Source of the DNA: Nocardia aurantia
GTDB lineage: Bacteria; Actinomycetota; Actinomycetes; Mycobacteriales; Mycobacteriaceae
Assembly (NCBI RefSeq): GCF_009604425.1
Contig: NZ_WEGI01000018.1
Coordinates: 59,910 to 123,909, forward strand
DNA: 64,000 nt
Reading direction: 5' to 3'
The notes under the pieces: model-generated
Seen by the model: only the letters and a program-made list of their open reading frames with translations
What the model was told of the DNA's origin: nothing
Databases searched by the model: none
In this document: one piece after another, positions 44,617 to 53,656 of the stretch
How the letters are laid out: the number at the start of each line of letters is the position of its first letter
Position numbering within the stretch: the stretch's first letter is position 1
Translations under genes and position numbers: made by a program

Positions 44617-46998
44617 CTACCCGCGATCGTGCTGTTCCACCCGTTGGGGAACGGCTCGGCCGGGGGCCGGGACAGCGTCTGCTTCGATACCGGCACAGCG
44701 GGTTTCGAATTCGATCACATCGTCCGGGCGGATCGGGACCCGGGTGACGGGGCGGCCGGTCGCGGCCCGGACCGCGGCGGCGACCGCGGGGGTCGCGGAG
44801 ACGGTGGGGGGTTCGCCGACGCCCCGCAGGCCGTAGGGGGCGTGCGGGTCGGCGAGTTCGAGTACCTCCACCCGCATCGACGGCGCGTCGAGCGCGGTCG
44901 GAATGAGGTAGTCGGTGAACGACGGGTTGCGCAGCTTTCCGTTCTCGACGATCAGTTCCTCCATCACGGCCAGGCCCATGCCCTGCAGCGCGCCGCCCTG
45001 GATCTGGCCGGTCACCGCGTCCGGATTCAACGCCCGGCCGACGTCCTGGGCGGCGTCCAGGGCCACCACCTTGACGATGCCGAGTTCGGTGTCGACGTCC
45101 ACGACGGCGCGGTGGGCGCAGAATGCGAACTGGACCGTCACGTCGCCCTGGCCGGTGACCGGGTCCAGCGGCCCGGTCCGGCGGTGATGGTATTCCGCTT
45201 CGGCCTCGATTCCGTTGCCGGGCAACAGCTCCGCGACGCTCACGAGGGTGCGGCCGGTGGCGTCCACCACGGCGCCGTCGCGCAGCCGGAGCTCGCCCCG
45301 GGCGGTCGGCGCGTGGCGCCGGGCTAGTTCGAACAGGCTCTCGCGCAATGTGTCACAGGCCGCGCGGACCGCGCCGCCGGTCATGTAGGTCTGACGGGAG
45401 GCAGAGGTGGAGCCGGCCTCGCCCAGGTCGGTGTCCGCGGGTGCCAGCCGGACCCGCCCCACCCCCAGTTCCGCACGGACGATCTGGCCGAGTACGGTCA
45501 CCAGGCCCTGCCCGACCTCCGCCGCGGCGGTATACACCGTCGCTTCCGGAGCGGCGTGTAAGTCATTGCGGTGCAGTCTGATTCGCGCGATCGAGTAGTC
45601 GTCGGCGCCCTCCCCGAACGCCACGTTCTTGAAGCCGACTGCGTAGCCCACGCCGCGGCGCACGCCTTCACCGCGGGTGCTGCCGAGCGCACCGCCGGGC
45701 AGTTCGCCGGGACCGGGCGCAGACGGCAGCGGCAGGTCGCGGACCCGCTGCAGCAGTTCGGCGACCGGAGCGGGTGCGTCGATGAGTTGACCTGTCGCGC
45801 TGTGAGATCCGCGTCGCAGCGCATGGCGCTGCCGGAACGTCACGGGATCCGCGCCGAGGCGGGCGGCCAGCCGATCCATCTGGGCCTCGTAGGCGACGGC
45901 CACCTGGACCGCGCCGAAACCACGCATCGCACCGCAGACCGGGTTGTGGGTGTACACGGCGTAGGCGTCCAGGTGGACCGCGGGGACGTCGTAGGGTCCG
46001 GCGCCGAAAACCGCCGCGTTGAAGGCGACCTCCGGGGAGCACGAGGTGTACGCGCCGCCGTCCAGCACCACCTGCGCGCGGACGTAGAGCAGGGTTCCGT
46101 CGCGCAGCGCGCCGTGCTCGTAGCGCAGCCGTGCCGGATGCCGGTGTACGTGCGCGTGGAACGATTCTTCGCGGTCGTAGACCATCTTCACCGGACGCCC
46201 GGTGCGCAGGGCCAGCAGACAGGCATGCGCGTGTACGGACAGGTCCTCGCGGCCGCCGAACGCCCCGCCGACGCCGGCCAGCGCCACCCGGACCCGGTCC
46301 GCAGGCAGGGCCAGGATCCGGCACAACTGCCGGCGGTCCAGGTGGATCCACTGGCTGGCCACGTGCAGGGTCACCCCGCCCGCGCCGTCGGGGATCGCGA
46401 GCCCGGCCTCGGGGCCGAGGAATGCCTGATCCTGCATCCCCACCTCGTAGTCACCGCGGACCACCACCTCGGCTCGGGCCCGGGCGGCGGCCGGGTCGCC
46501 GCGGCGGATCGGGACGTGCCGCACGATGTTTCCCGCGGGCCACACTCGTGGCGCCGCCGGATCGAAGGCTGCCCGCCACGGGTCGAGCAGCGGTTCCAGG
46601 GGCGTGTAATCGATCTCGATCGCGGACAGGGCCCGGCGCGCGAGTGCGGGATCGGCGGCGGCGACGATCGCGATCGGTTCACCCTCGCAGCGCACGATGT
46701 CCTCGGCGAGTACCGGTTGATCCGGATGTTCGAGACCGTGCCGGTTGAGTCCGGGCACGTCGGCGCGGGTGAGGACGGCGTACACGCCGGGCAGCGCGCG
46801 GGCGGCGGCGGTGTCCAGGCGGGTGATGCGGGCGTGCGGGTGCGGGCTGCGCAGGGTGGCGCCCCACAGCATGCCGTCGGCCCGCAGATCCGAGGCGTAC
46901 GGGAAAGCGCCGGTGACCTTCGCCGCGCCGTCGGGGCGCAGCGGGCTGTCGCCGAGCCGGCCGGTGACCGCGCTGGTGTTGTCCGACCACCCGGTCAC
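44617..46998 (-). CDS. Xanthine-dehydrogenase-type molybdenum subunit
   Basis: 793 residues from the GTG at 46998, large subunit of the molybdenum hydroxylase family. GGAFGGREDLSVHAH, GAMRGFGAVQ, GSTSASRQTYM and the C-terminal YGLRGVGEPP (active-site Glu) are present, so the Mo site looks intact. With FAD and [2Fe-2S] subunits it would hydroxylate purines such as hypoxanthine or xanthine. The start overlaps the FeS-gene stop (GTGA). No XdhC-type maturation factor is in the window. Confidence 0.9.
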   Translation of the reverse strand: MTGWSDNTSAVTGRLGDSPLRPDGAAKVTGAFPYASDLRADGMLWGATLRSPHPHARITRLDTAAARALPGVYAVLTRADVPGLNRHGLEHPDQPVLAEDIVRCEGEPIAIVAAADPALARRALSAIEIDYTPLEPLLDPWRAAFDPAAPRVWPAGNIVRHVPIRRGDPAAARARAEVVVRGDYEVGMQDQAFLGPEAGLAIPDGAGGVTLHVASQWIHLDRRQLCRILALPADRVRVALAGVGGAFGGREDLSVHAHACLLALRTGRPVKMVYDREESFHAHVHRHPARLRYEHGALRDGTLLYVRAQVVLDGGAYTSCSPEVAFNAAVFGAGPYDVPAVHLDAYAVYTHNPVCGAMRGFGAVQVAVAYEAQMDRLAARLGADPVTFRQRHALRRGSHSATGQLIDAPAPVAELLQRVRDLPLPSAPGPGELPGGALGSTRGEGVRRGVGYAVGFKNVAFGEGADDYSIARIRLHRNDLHAAPEATVYTAAAEVGQGLVTVLGQIVRAELGVGRVRLAPADTDLGEAGSTSASRQTYMTGGAVRAACDTLRESLFELARRHAPTARGELRLRDGAVVDATGRTLVSVAELLPGNGIEAEAEYHHRRTGPLDPVTGQGDVTVQFAFCAHRAVVDVDTELGIVKVVALDAAQDVGRALNPDAVTGQIQGGALQGMGLAVMEELIVENGKLRNPSFTDYLIPTALDAPSMRVEVLELADPHAPYGLRGVGEPPTVSATPAVAAAVRAATGRPVTRVPIRPDDVIEFETRCAGIEADAVPAPGRAVPQRVEQHDRG

Positions 46999-47468
46999 CG
47001 GGCCGCCGATCCGCCGGCGGCGAGCCGGACGGCGTCCAGGATCTTCTCGTAACCGGTACAGCGGCAGAGGTTTCCGGCCAATCCGGTACGGATCTGCGCG
47101 TCGGTCGGCCGCGGGGTCTCGGCCAGCAGCGCGTGGGTCGCGACGACGAGGCCCGGGGTGCAGAAACCACACTGCACCGCGCCGGTCGCCAGGAATGCCC
47201 GCTGCACCGGGTCGAGGCCGGATTCGGCGAGCCCGGCCACCGTGCGTACCCGGCGTTCGTCGGCCTGGCCCGCCGCCACCAGACAGGAACAGACCATGTC
47301 GTCGTCCAGATAGACTGTGCAGGAACCACATTCGCCTTGTTCGCAGGCATTCTTGGCCTCGGTGCGGCCCAGTCGCTCGCGGAGCAGGCGCAGCAGCGAC
47401 TCGTCGCCGGGCACGTCGTCCACGATGTGCTCGACATCGTCGATCGTCACGGTGATACGCACAACCAT
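46995..47468 (-). CDS. [2Fe-2S] subunit of molybdenum hydroxylase
   Basis: 157 residues. CEQGECGSCTVYLDD supplies the plant-type ferredoxin ligands and CGFCTPG with CRCTGY the second [2Fe-2S] domain: eight Cys in canonical order. The ATG at 47468 overlaps the FAD-subunit stop in TGATG, a coupling motif; GTG at 47462 is an alternative. It passes electrons from the Mo site to FAD. Confidence 0.92.
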   Translation of the reverse strand: MVVRITVTIDDVEHIVDDVPGDESLLRLLRERLGRTEAKNACEQGECGSCTVYLDDDMVCSCLVAAGQADERRVRTVAGLAESGLDPVQRAFLATGAVQCGFCTPGLVVATHALLAETPRPTDAQIRTGLAGNLCRCTGYEKILDAVRLAAGGSAAR

Positions 47469-48328
47469 CACTCCTTGTCTCGTGCGCGGTATTCGGTCCA
47501 GGCCCAGCCGAGCGCGCGGCGGGCGACCACGGTGAGGGCATGGCGGCGATACGCGGCGGTGCCGCGGACATCGTCGATGGGCGCGGCCGCGGCGGCGACC
47601 AGGGCGCCGAACTCGCGCAGCAGCCCCGGATCCGCGGGTTCGCCACCGGCCCAGTCCAATTCGGACTCCGCGAGCGCGGCCGCGGCGGGCGCGGTGCGGA
47701 CGGTGGCGGCGGCCGCGCCGATCGCCACACCGACCCGCCGATGTTCGGGGCGCAGGTCCACGGCGATGTTGGCCACCGCGATCACCATCGCGTTGCGACC
47801 GCCGATCTTGGCGAACGCCTGGGGTCCGGTCCGGACCGGCACCAGCAGGGCGGTCACCAGTTCGTCGGCGGCCAGCACCGTCTGCTTGGGGCCGATCGCG
47901 AACCGCGCGACCGGGATTCGGCGCGTGCCGCGCACCGAGGCCAGTTCGATCTCCGCGCCGGCCGCGACCAGCGGTGTCACACCGTCCCCGGCCGGCGACG
48001 CGGTCGCCACGTTGCCGCCGACGGTGGCACGAGTGCGGATCTGCGCGGAACCGACGGTCGCGGCCGCCGCCGAGAGGCTCGGCAGCGGTCCGGTCAGCTC
48101 CCGGACGATCCGGGCGTAGCTGACGCCGGCGCCCAGCCGGACGACACCGTCGCGCACCGCCCACGCGCGCAGCTCCGGCACCCGGGTCAGATCCAGCAGG
48201 CCGGGCCGGCGTTGTCCGGCATTCACCGCCACCATCACATCGGTGCCGCCCGCGAGAGGCACGGCCGCCGGATGCGCCGTGCGCAGTTCGAGAGCCTCGG
48301 TCAGCGAGCGGGGAGCCAGGAACGGCAC
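47468..48328 (-). CDS. FAD subunit of molybdenum hydroxylase
   Basis: 286 residues, GTG at 48328. PLAGGTDVMVAVN and TVGGNVATASPAGD are the FAD-binding loops of the CoxM/XdhB family. Starts 9 bp after the permease stop and overlaps the FeS gene by one base. Completes the three-subunit enzyme permease-FAD-FeS-Mo in order. Confidence 0.9.
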   Translation of the reverse strand: MPFLAPRSLTEALELRTAHPAAVPLAGGTDVMVAVNAGQRRPGLLDLTRVPELRAWAVRDGVVRLGAGVSYARIVRELTGPLPSLSAAAATVGSAQIRTRATVGGNVATASPAGDGVTPLVAAGAEIELASVRGTRRIPVARFAIGPKQTVLAADELVTALLVPVRTGPQAFAKIGGRNAMVIAVANIAVDLRPEHRRVGVAIGAAAATVRTAPAAAALAESELDWAGGEPADPGLLREFGALVAAAAAPIDDVRGTAAYRRHALTVVARRALGWAWTEYRARDKE

Positions 48329-48336
48329 AGCCGGCC

Positions 48337-49758
48337 TCAGTTCCGCTCGGCGGCGACGTCCGCGGCCGCGCGCGGGCCGACCGAGTCCGGCGACCAGCGG
48401 AACAGCGTCCAGCATGCCAGTGCGCCGCCGAGAAATCCGATGGCCGCGGTGATGTCGCCGAGTCCGGGTATCGCGTGCGCGACCGGGCCGGTGAACATGC
48501 TCTGGCTCATGAACGGGATCGACACCGCCACACCGGCGATCCAGGCGATCAGGCCGGGCCGCACGCGACGTGTCTTGTCGTAGAACAACTCCGGAGCGGT
48601 CCGGCCCCGCGCGATCACCGTCAGGTACACGATCATCACGCCGAGCCACGGCCCGACCCAGTAGCCGAGCAGGAACAGGAAGGATTCGAAGTTGTCGTAG
48701 TAGTCGCCGCGGCCGGCGATCCACCCGGCGACGGTGCCGATCGCACCGACGCCCAGCACCGACTGCCAGCGCCGCATCGGGATGTCCAGCAGTAGCGCGG
48801 CCATCGCGCCGGAATAACAGTCGATGCAGGCCGTGGCGGTGTTCGACAGCCACAGCGCGATCAGCGCCACGGTGCCGAGGCCGGCCGGCAGCACCTTGTC
48901 CACCAGATCCGCCGGGGTACCCACCATCGTCTGGGTGCCTATCGCCGCACCCAGTCCGCCGATCCACACCGAGGCGAGCAGCGCCCCACCGCCCGCCGCG
49001 GCGAAGACGGCGCGGCCGGAGGTGTGCCGCGGCAGGTAGCGGCTGTAGTCGGAGGCATACGACGAGAAGCTCATGGTTCGCGCGGCCTGGACGGCGGTGG
49101 TGACGATGAACGCGCCGGAGGTGCCGAGCGCGCCCGCCTTGTGCGCGTCGAAGCCGGCCGCGAGATTGCCGTCGGTCAGGCCGTACCAGGAGACCGCCAG
49201 GAAGACGACGGCCAGCAGGACCGCCATCGCCCGCTGGAAGCGGTGGATCAGCTGATAGCCGATCAGCGCCAGCAGGATCTGGGCGACCACGGTGATCGCG
49301 AACGCCGGCGCGAAACCGATCCCGGCCAGCGTCTGGATCGTGAACGCGCCCAGCACCGATTCCACCGAGAACCAGGCGCACGCCTTGAAGAACACCAGGA
49401 ACGCCGGCAACACGTTCCCGTAGTAGCCGAAGGGGCCACGGGACTGCACCAGCTGCGCGACCCCGAATCGCGGCCCGTAGCCGGACAGCACCCCGATGGC
49501 GGCCGAGCCGATCAGGCTGCCCAGCGCGATCGCGGCGATCGCCTGGGCGAAGCCGAGACCGAATACCGCGGTTCCCAGGATTCCGCTGGTCAGCGTCGCG
49601 AACTGCACATTGGAGCTGAACCACAGGGTGAACAGGGAGCCGGCCCGGCCGCGCCGATCGGCCGCGCCGACGGGTTCGACGCCCGCGCGCTCGACGACGA
49701 ACAGGTCGCGGGGCACGAGGCGCGCCAGCGGTGAGAGGGACGGTGATGTACCGGACAT
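48337..49758 (-). CDS. NCS1-family permease
   Basis: 473 residues with about 12 hydrophobic helices. The opening GRAGSLFTLWFSSNVQF and later MSFSSYASDYSRYLPR are the NCS1 (cytosine/purine/allantoin) pattern. As the first gene of the xanthine-dehydrogenase operon it likely imports purine base or a related heterocycle. Divergent from the deaminase gene at 50057. Confidence 0.88.
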   Translation of the reverse strand: MSGTSPSLSPLARLVPRDLFVVERAGVEPVGAADRRGRAGSLFTLWFSSNVQFATLTSGILGTAVFGLGFAQAIAAIALGSLIGSAAIGVLSGYGPRFGVAQLVQSRGPFGYYGNVLPAFLVFFKACAWFSVESVLGAFTIQTLAGIGFAPAFAITVVAQILLALIGYQLIHRFQRAMAVLLAVVFLAVSWYGLTDGNLAAGFDAHKAGALGTSGAFIVTTAVQAARTMSFSSYASDYSRYLPRHTSGRAVFAAAGGGALLASVWIGGLGAAIGTQTMVGTPADLVDKVLPAGLGTVALIALWLSNTATACIDCYSGAMAALLLDIPMRRWQSVLGVGAIGTVAGWIAGRGDYYDNFESFLFLLGYWVGPWLGVMIVYLTVIARGRTAPELFYDKTRRVRPGLIAWIAGVAVSIPFMSQSMFTGPVAHAIPGLGDITAAIGFLGGALACWTLFRWSPDSVGPRAAADVAAERN

Positions 49759-49928
49759 GGTTCTCCTACGAGCTCGGCCACGGGCTGGCGAGGCGTCGGC
49801 GACCGCCGGCCCGGACCGGAGAAAAGGATGTGGCGGCCCGAAAGGCGCCGTGTGACAAGCGAAGCTAGGCGAGACCGGAAAACCGCGTCAATGCCTCCGC
49901 ACCCCGCGTGACCTGCGGCGCGGTAGTT

Positions 49929-49944
49929 TTGTCGGGCCCTACAA
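49929..49944. promoter_or_regulatory. Near-perfect palindrome TTGT-C-GGGCCC-T-ACAA
   Basis: TTGTCGGGCCCTACAA (49929-49944) differs from perfect symmetry in one pair. It lies in the 298-bp gap between the permease/xdh operon (minus) and the deaminase/PucR pair (plus). A purine-pathway regulator site, possibly for the PucR protein at 50660, is likely by position. Confidence 0.45.
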
Positions 49945-50056
49945 TCCATCCGTCCCGCAGTCGGGTCGCTTTGGATCCGGTGTGCTCGAACCCCGATGCC
50001 GCGACTGTTAGCGTCGGCGTCTCCCGTGCTCGTCAGCCACCTCGAAAGGAGCCTCC

Positions 50057-50596
50057 GTGTCCGCACCCGCCGGATCCCCGTTGCCCTCCCACTCCCCCGC
50101 ATCGGCCGAATCCGATCCGGTCGCCCGCGATCTCGCCCATCTCCGGCACGCGATCGAGGTGTCGGCGCGGGCGGTCGAGCACGGCAACCACCCATTCGGC
50201 GCGGTGCTCAGCGGCCCCGACGGCACGGTGTTGCTGGAAGCGGAGAACACCGTCGTCACGGGCCACGACTGCACCGGCCACGCGGAGACGAATCTGGTGC
50301 GACTGGCCTGTCGCGCCCACTCGGCCCGATTCCTGCGTGGCACAACGCTTTACACGAGCGCCGAGCCGTGCGCGATGTGCGCCGGGGCGATCTACTGGAG
50401 CGGCATCGGCCGGGTGGTGTTCGGGCTGCCCGAGGAGGAACTGTTGCGGCTCACCGGATCCCATCCCGAGAATCCCACCATGGCGCTGCCGTGCCGGGAG
50501 GTGTTCGCACGCGGACAGCGGCCGGTCGAGGTGGTCGGCCCGCTGCTCGCGGCGGAGGCCGCCCGGCCCCACGCCGGGTTCTGGACGGGCGAGTGA
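50057..50596 (+). CDS. Guanine-deaminase-like nucleoside/base deaminase
   Basis: 179 residues, CDA-fold. HAE (zinc His and catalytic Glu) in DCTGHAETNLVR and PCAMC in SAEPCAMCAGAIYWSG form the zinc site. GTG at 50057 has GGAG just upstream. In this neighbourhood guanine to xanthine is the plausible reaction; tRNA adenosine deaminase is a less likely alternative. It leads the plus strand of the purine cluster. Confidence 0.85.
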   Translation: MSAPAGSPLPSHSPASAESDPVARDLAHLRHAIEVSARAVEHGNHPFGAVLSGPDGTVLLEAENTVVTGHDCTGHAETNLVRLACRAHSARFLRGTTLYTSAEPCAMCAGAIYWSGIGRVVFGLPEEELLRLTGSHPENPTMALPCREVFARGQRPVEVVGPLLAAEAARPHAGFWTGE

Positions 50597-50659
50597 TCGG
50601 CCCATCCGGCGAAACAAGATCGTAACGGCGCCGACAACCGCGGCCGCCGGACACATCGC

Positions 50660-52237
50660 ATGATGGTGTCCATGCAGCTCTCGGAGGTATCGACGACGCC
50701 GGGGCTGGAGGTGCTCCGGTTGCTCACCGGATCGCGTCACCTGGACCGGCGCATCCGCTGGGTGTACACCACCGACCTGCTCGCACCGCGGCGCTACCTG
50801 TCCGGCGGCGAGGTGGTACTCACCAGCACCACCTGGCGGCGGCGCCCGGAGGATTCCGATTACTTCGTCCGCATGCTGGCCGACGGCGGGGCGGTCGCGT
50901 TGATGGCCGGGACGGCCATGCTCGGCGCGATGCCGCACGATCTCGTCCGGGCGTGCGCGCAATACGAGATACCGCTGTTCCAGGTGCCCGACGAACTCTC
51001 CTTCGGGGAGATCGCCGAGACGGTGATCGGGCGTCTGCACGAGGAGCGCGCCGGCGAGCTCGAGCGGATGGTCGGCCGGCACCGTCGGCTGTTGCACGGC
51101 TTCACCCGGGGTGACGGGCTGAGCGCGGCCACCGACCTGCTCCGCACCGAACTCGGCGTGGCGAGCTGGACCATGTCGCTGACCGGCCGTGTCCTCTCCG
51201 GCGACTGCCCCCGTTCCGCCGAGGTGCGGCGGACGGCCGCCCGGCACGCGGCGGCCGCGCCGAGGCTGCCGATCTGCCGGGACACCGCCGAGGGCCCGAT
51301 CACGCTGCTGGCTCTGGCCGCCGACTCGGCGCCACAGGCCCCGGCTCAGGTGCTGGCGTGTGCGGCCGATCTGCGCGATTGGTCCCCCACCGAACGCGAG
51401 ACGGTCGAGGAGGTGGCGGAATTCCTCGCCGCCGGACTGGCCCGGCGGGACGAGAGCGCCCGGCAGCGCCGGGACCAGCTCGCGCGGCTGGCCGCTCTCC
51501 TGGATCGCGACGATACGGATCCCGCCCGGCTGGTCGCCGGCGCTCCCGGCGCGGGCCTGGATCTCGGCGCACCACACCTGCTGCTCCGGGCCCGCATCGC
51601 GGGCGCGGCCGCACCCGGCGAACTCGCCCGGCAGATCCTCGAGGAGATGAGCGCGCATCTGACCCCGGACGGCGTCACCGCCACGATCGGGACGGGACCG
51701 GACAGCAGCGCGGTGGCCGTGCTGCCCCTGCCGGATCGAGCGGCGCCGACCCCGGACGAACTTCGTGAACTGCTGGACTCGTTCGGCCCGGCGGTGGGCG
51801 GCGGTGATATCCGCGTCGGGGCCGGCGCTTCGGACATCGGCGCTCGCGGGCTGCGCCGATCCTGGGATCAGGCCGGCCACGCGCTTCTGGTGGCGGAACG
51901 CCGCCCGGACGGCCCGGCGCTGATCGGCATCGACGAGGTCGACACCTTCGGCATGCTGCTGGCCGGAACCCCGGACAGCCTGCGCCGCTCCTATTGTCAG
52001 CGGGTGCTGGGTCCGATCCTGGACTACGACGCACGCTGTCGCACCGATCTGCTCGACACCCTGGCCGCCTATCTGGCTGCCTCCGGCTCCTGGCACGCCG
52101 TGGCCACGCAACGACACATGCACGTCAACACCCTGCGCTACCGGATCCGCCGGGTCGAGGAGCTCACCGGGCGCGACCTGTCCCAGTGGCGCGATCGCTT
52201 CGATTTCCAGTTGGCGCTGGATCTGCGCCGCGGCTGA
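50660..52237 (+). CDS. PucR-family transcriptional regulator
   Basis: 525 residues. The N-terminal PucR domain (about 1-130, including DRRIRWVYTTDLLAPRRYL) and the C-terminal helix-turn-helix (about 460-510, with MHVNTLRYRIRRVEELTG) match the family of purine-catabolism regulators. The middle is a GGDEF-like sensor region. It follows the deaminase by about 60 bp and probably controls the xdh operon via the palindrome at 49929. Confidence 0.88.
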   Translation: MMVSMQLSEVSTTPGLEVLRLLTGSRHLDRRIRWVYTTDLLAPRRYLSGGEVVLTSTTWRRRPEDSDYFVRMLADGGAVALMAGTAMLGAMPHDLVRACAQYEIPLFQVPDELSFGEIAETVIGRLHEERAGELERMVGRHRRLLHGFTRGDGLSAATDLLRTELGVASWTMSLTGRVLSGDCPRSAEVRRTAARHAAAAPRLPICRDTAEGPITLLALAADSAPQAPAQVLACAADLRDWSPTERETVEEVAEFLAAGLARRDESARQRRDQLARLAALLDRDDTDPARLVAGAPGAGLDLGAPHLLLRARIAGAAAPGELARQILEEMSAHLTPDGVTATIGTGPDSSAVAVLPLPDRAAPTPDELRELLDSFGPAVGGGDIRVGAGASDIGARGLRRSWDQAGHALLVAERRPDGPALIGIDEVDTFGMLLAGTPDSLRRSYCQRVLGPILDYDARCRTDLLDTLAAYLAASGSWHAVATQRHMHVNTLRYRIRRVEELTGRDLSQWRDRFDFQLALDLRRG

Positions 52238-52542
52238 TCGCCCGTGCACGGAGCCGGTCGCCGGAGGAGTAGTGGACCGGACGGCATCCGACGGTGGTCC
52301 GGTGGGTGCCGTCCGCGCGGGTGGTCCCGGACGCTCCGCCGGGATCCGGATCCCCTGCCGCGGACCGCATGTCGCGGGCGCGGGCGGCGGGAGCATTCAG
52401 CTGGTCAACGGCGACTCGCCGGTGACGAAGACGATGACCGTGCAATATCCGGAATCCCTGACCGCCATGGGAGCGACGGTCGTGTACAACGACCTCACCA
52501 CGTCGGAACCTCGGTGCGGCCGCACGAGGGAGCCCGATCCGG
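52238..52542. other. 305-bp stretch holding only a substrate-binding-protein relic
   Basis: No intact gene. The piece at 52392-52511 reads as a broken solute-binding protein (see separate entry). The rest shows no pattern. Confidence 0.5.
52392..52511 (+). pseudogene. Relic of a LivK-type substrate-binding protein
   Basis: About 40 codons read SIQLVNGDSPVTKTM then YPESLTAMGATVVYNDL, which aligns with LINGDSPVTKVM and EEALPAQGATIVYDDL of the intact binding protein at 28143-29531 at roughly half identity. No start, lipobox or rest of the protein is present. Read as the last trace of a lost paralogue. Confidence 0.6.
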
Positions 52543-52977
52543 TCATCGCGGGGTGACGCGGAACAACGGGCAGCGTGCGGCCGCGGCCGCGAAATCTTCC
52601 GGAGACTCGGATTCGACCAGGCCGTTACGGACGAATGCTCCTGCGCCCCTGGGGTTCTGGGCCGGGAATGCGCGCAGGATCGGAGCCCGTTCCGGTTCGG
52701 GGAGTTCCACCAGATTCACGGGCTGGGCGTGACGGCCGCGGGTCAGGATGCCGTGACCGGCCGCGCGAACGTTCTTCACCCAGTCGGCATTCGGGTACGC
52801 CTGAACGAGGTACCGAGTTCCGTCGACGAGTACCGGGGCCACCGGCGTGGTCCGGGGACGACCGGTGGCGCGGCCGGGAACGGTCAGCAGGTACATCGGG
52901 CCGGACGGCAGGCCCAGCCGGTGGAGGAGGATGACGATCCGGTTGCGGATCCGGTGCCGCGGCGAGAGTGTGGTCAT
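52543..52977 (-). CDS. Deazaflavin (F420)-dependent nitroreductase-like protein
   Basis: 144 residues, DDN-family split barrel: YLLTVPGRATGRPRTTPV and YLVQAYPNADWVKNVRAAG are the F420-binding blocks. Actinobacterial members use reduced F420 to reduce quinones or nitro compounds. The gene lies 14 bp after the TetR gene and is probably in one operon with it. Confidence 0.85.
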   Translation of the reverse strand: MTTLSPRHRIRNRIVILLHRLGLPSGPMYLLTVPGRATGRPRTTPVAPVLVDGTRYLVQAYPNADWVKNVRAAGHGILTRGRHAQPVNLVELPEPERAPILRAFPAQNPRGAGAFVRNGLVESESPEDFAAAAARCPLFRVTPR

Positions 52978-52991
52978 CGGAGGATCTCCTG

Positions 52992-53594
52992 TCAGTTCGC
53001 GTCGGACCCGGCGGTCCGGATGGTGTCGATGATCGGACCGAACCAGGAGGCGATCTCGTCGGCCGGGGCGGTCGCGACCGGTCCGAGCCCGAGAACGTAA
53101 CGCGCCCAGGCGATGCCGACGAGTTGGGCGCCGACCATCGCGGCGCGGCGAGCGGCCGCACCGCTGATCGGTTCCGTGGATCCTTCGGGCTGCCAGATGC
53201 GCTGGGTGACCAACTCGTTGACGCGAGCGGCCGCCTCGGGTGACGCCGAAGCCGCCTGGGCCAGTGCGACGAAGGCCTGGCCGGGCTGCTCCGAGCCCTG
53301 TTCCCACTTGCCGAGGAAGTCCGCCACGATGTCGGCCCCGGTCCGGACCCGTCCCTCGGCCACGGCGGCGGCCCGGCGTTCCTGGGTGTACAGCAGGTCG
53401 GCCATGCTCTCGACGAACAGGTCGAGCTTGGTCCCGAAGTAGTGATACACGAGCGCGGCATCCACCTCGGCCCGCCGCGCGACGGCGGTGACCGCGCCCT
53501 TGGTGAAGCCCTGCTCGAGGAAGACGGCCCGGGCCGCTTCGAGGATCGCCTCGCGCGTGCCCTGATCGCCGGGTCTGCGTCCGCGTCCGGTCAC
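52992..53594 (-). CDS. TetR-family regulator
   Basis: 200 residues, GTG start at 53594 with GGGAG about 6 bases upstream. N-terminal HTH reads REAILEAARAVFLEQGFTKG then VARRAEVDAALVYHYFGTK, canonical TetR. The perfect palindrome TCTGATT-A-AATCAGA at 53631-53645 is in the gap to the divergent MMPL gene and is the likely operator. It probably represses the MMPL gene and itself. Confidence 0.92.
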   Translation of the reverse strand: MTGRGRRPGDQGTREAILEAARAVFLEQGFTKGAVTAVARRAEVDAALVYHYFGTKLDLFVESMADLLYTQERRAAAVAEGRVRTGADIVADFLGKWEQGSEQPGQAFVALAQAASASPEAAARVNELVTQRIWQPEGSTEPISGAAARRAAMVGAQLVGIAWARYVLGLGPVATAPADEIASWFGPIIDTIRTAGSDAN

Positions 53595-53618
53595 GGGATC
53601 TCCCTTCGGTTATTCACA

Positions 53619-53656
53619 CACTATGAATTATCTGATTAAATCAGACACTATGAATT
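53619..53656. promoter_or_regulatory. TetR operator: TCTGATTAAATCAGA flanked by CACTATGAATT repeats
   Basis: TCTGATT (53631-53637), A, AATCAGA (53639-53645) is a perfect 7-bp inverted repeat. CACTATGAATT flanks it at 53619-53629 and 53646-53656, the second reaching into the MMPL start codon region. The site sits between the TetR start (53594) and MMPL start (53650). Confidence 0.6.
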
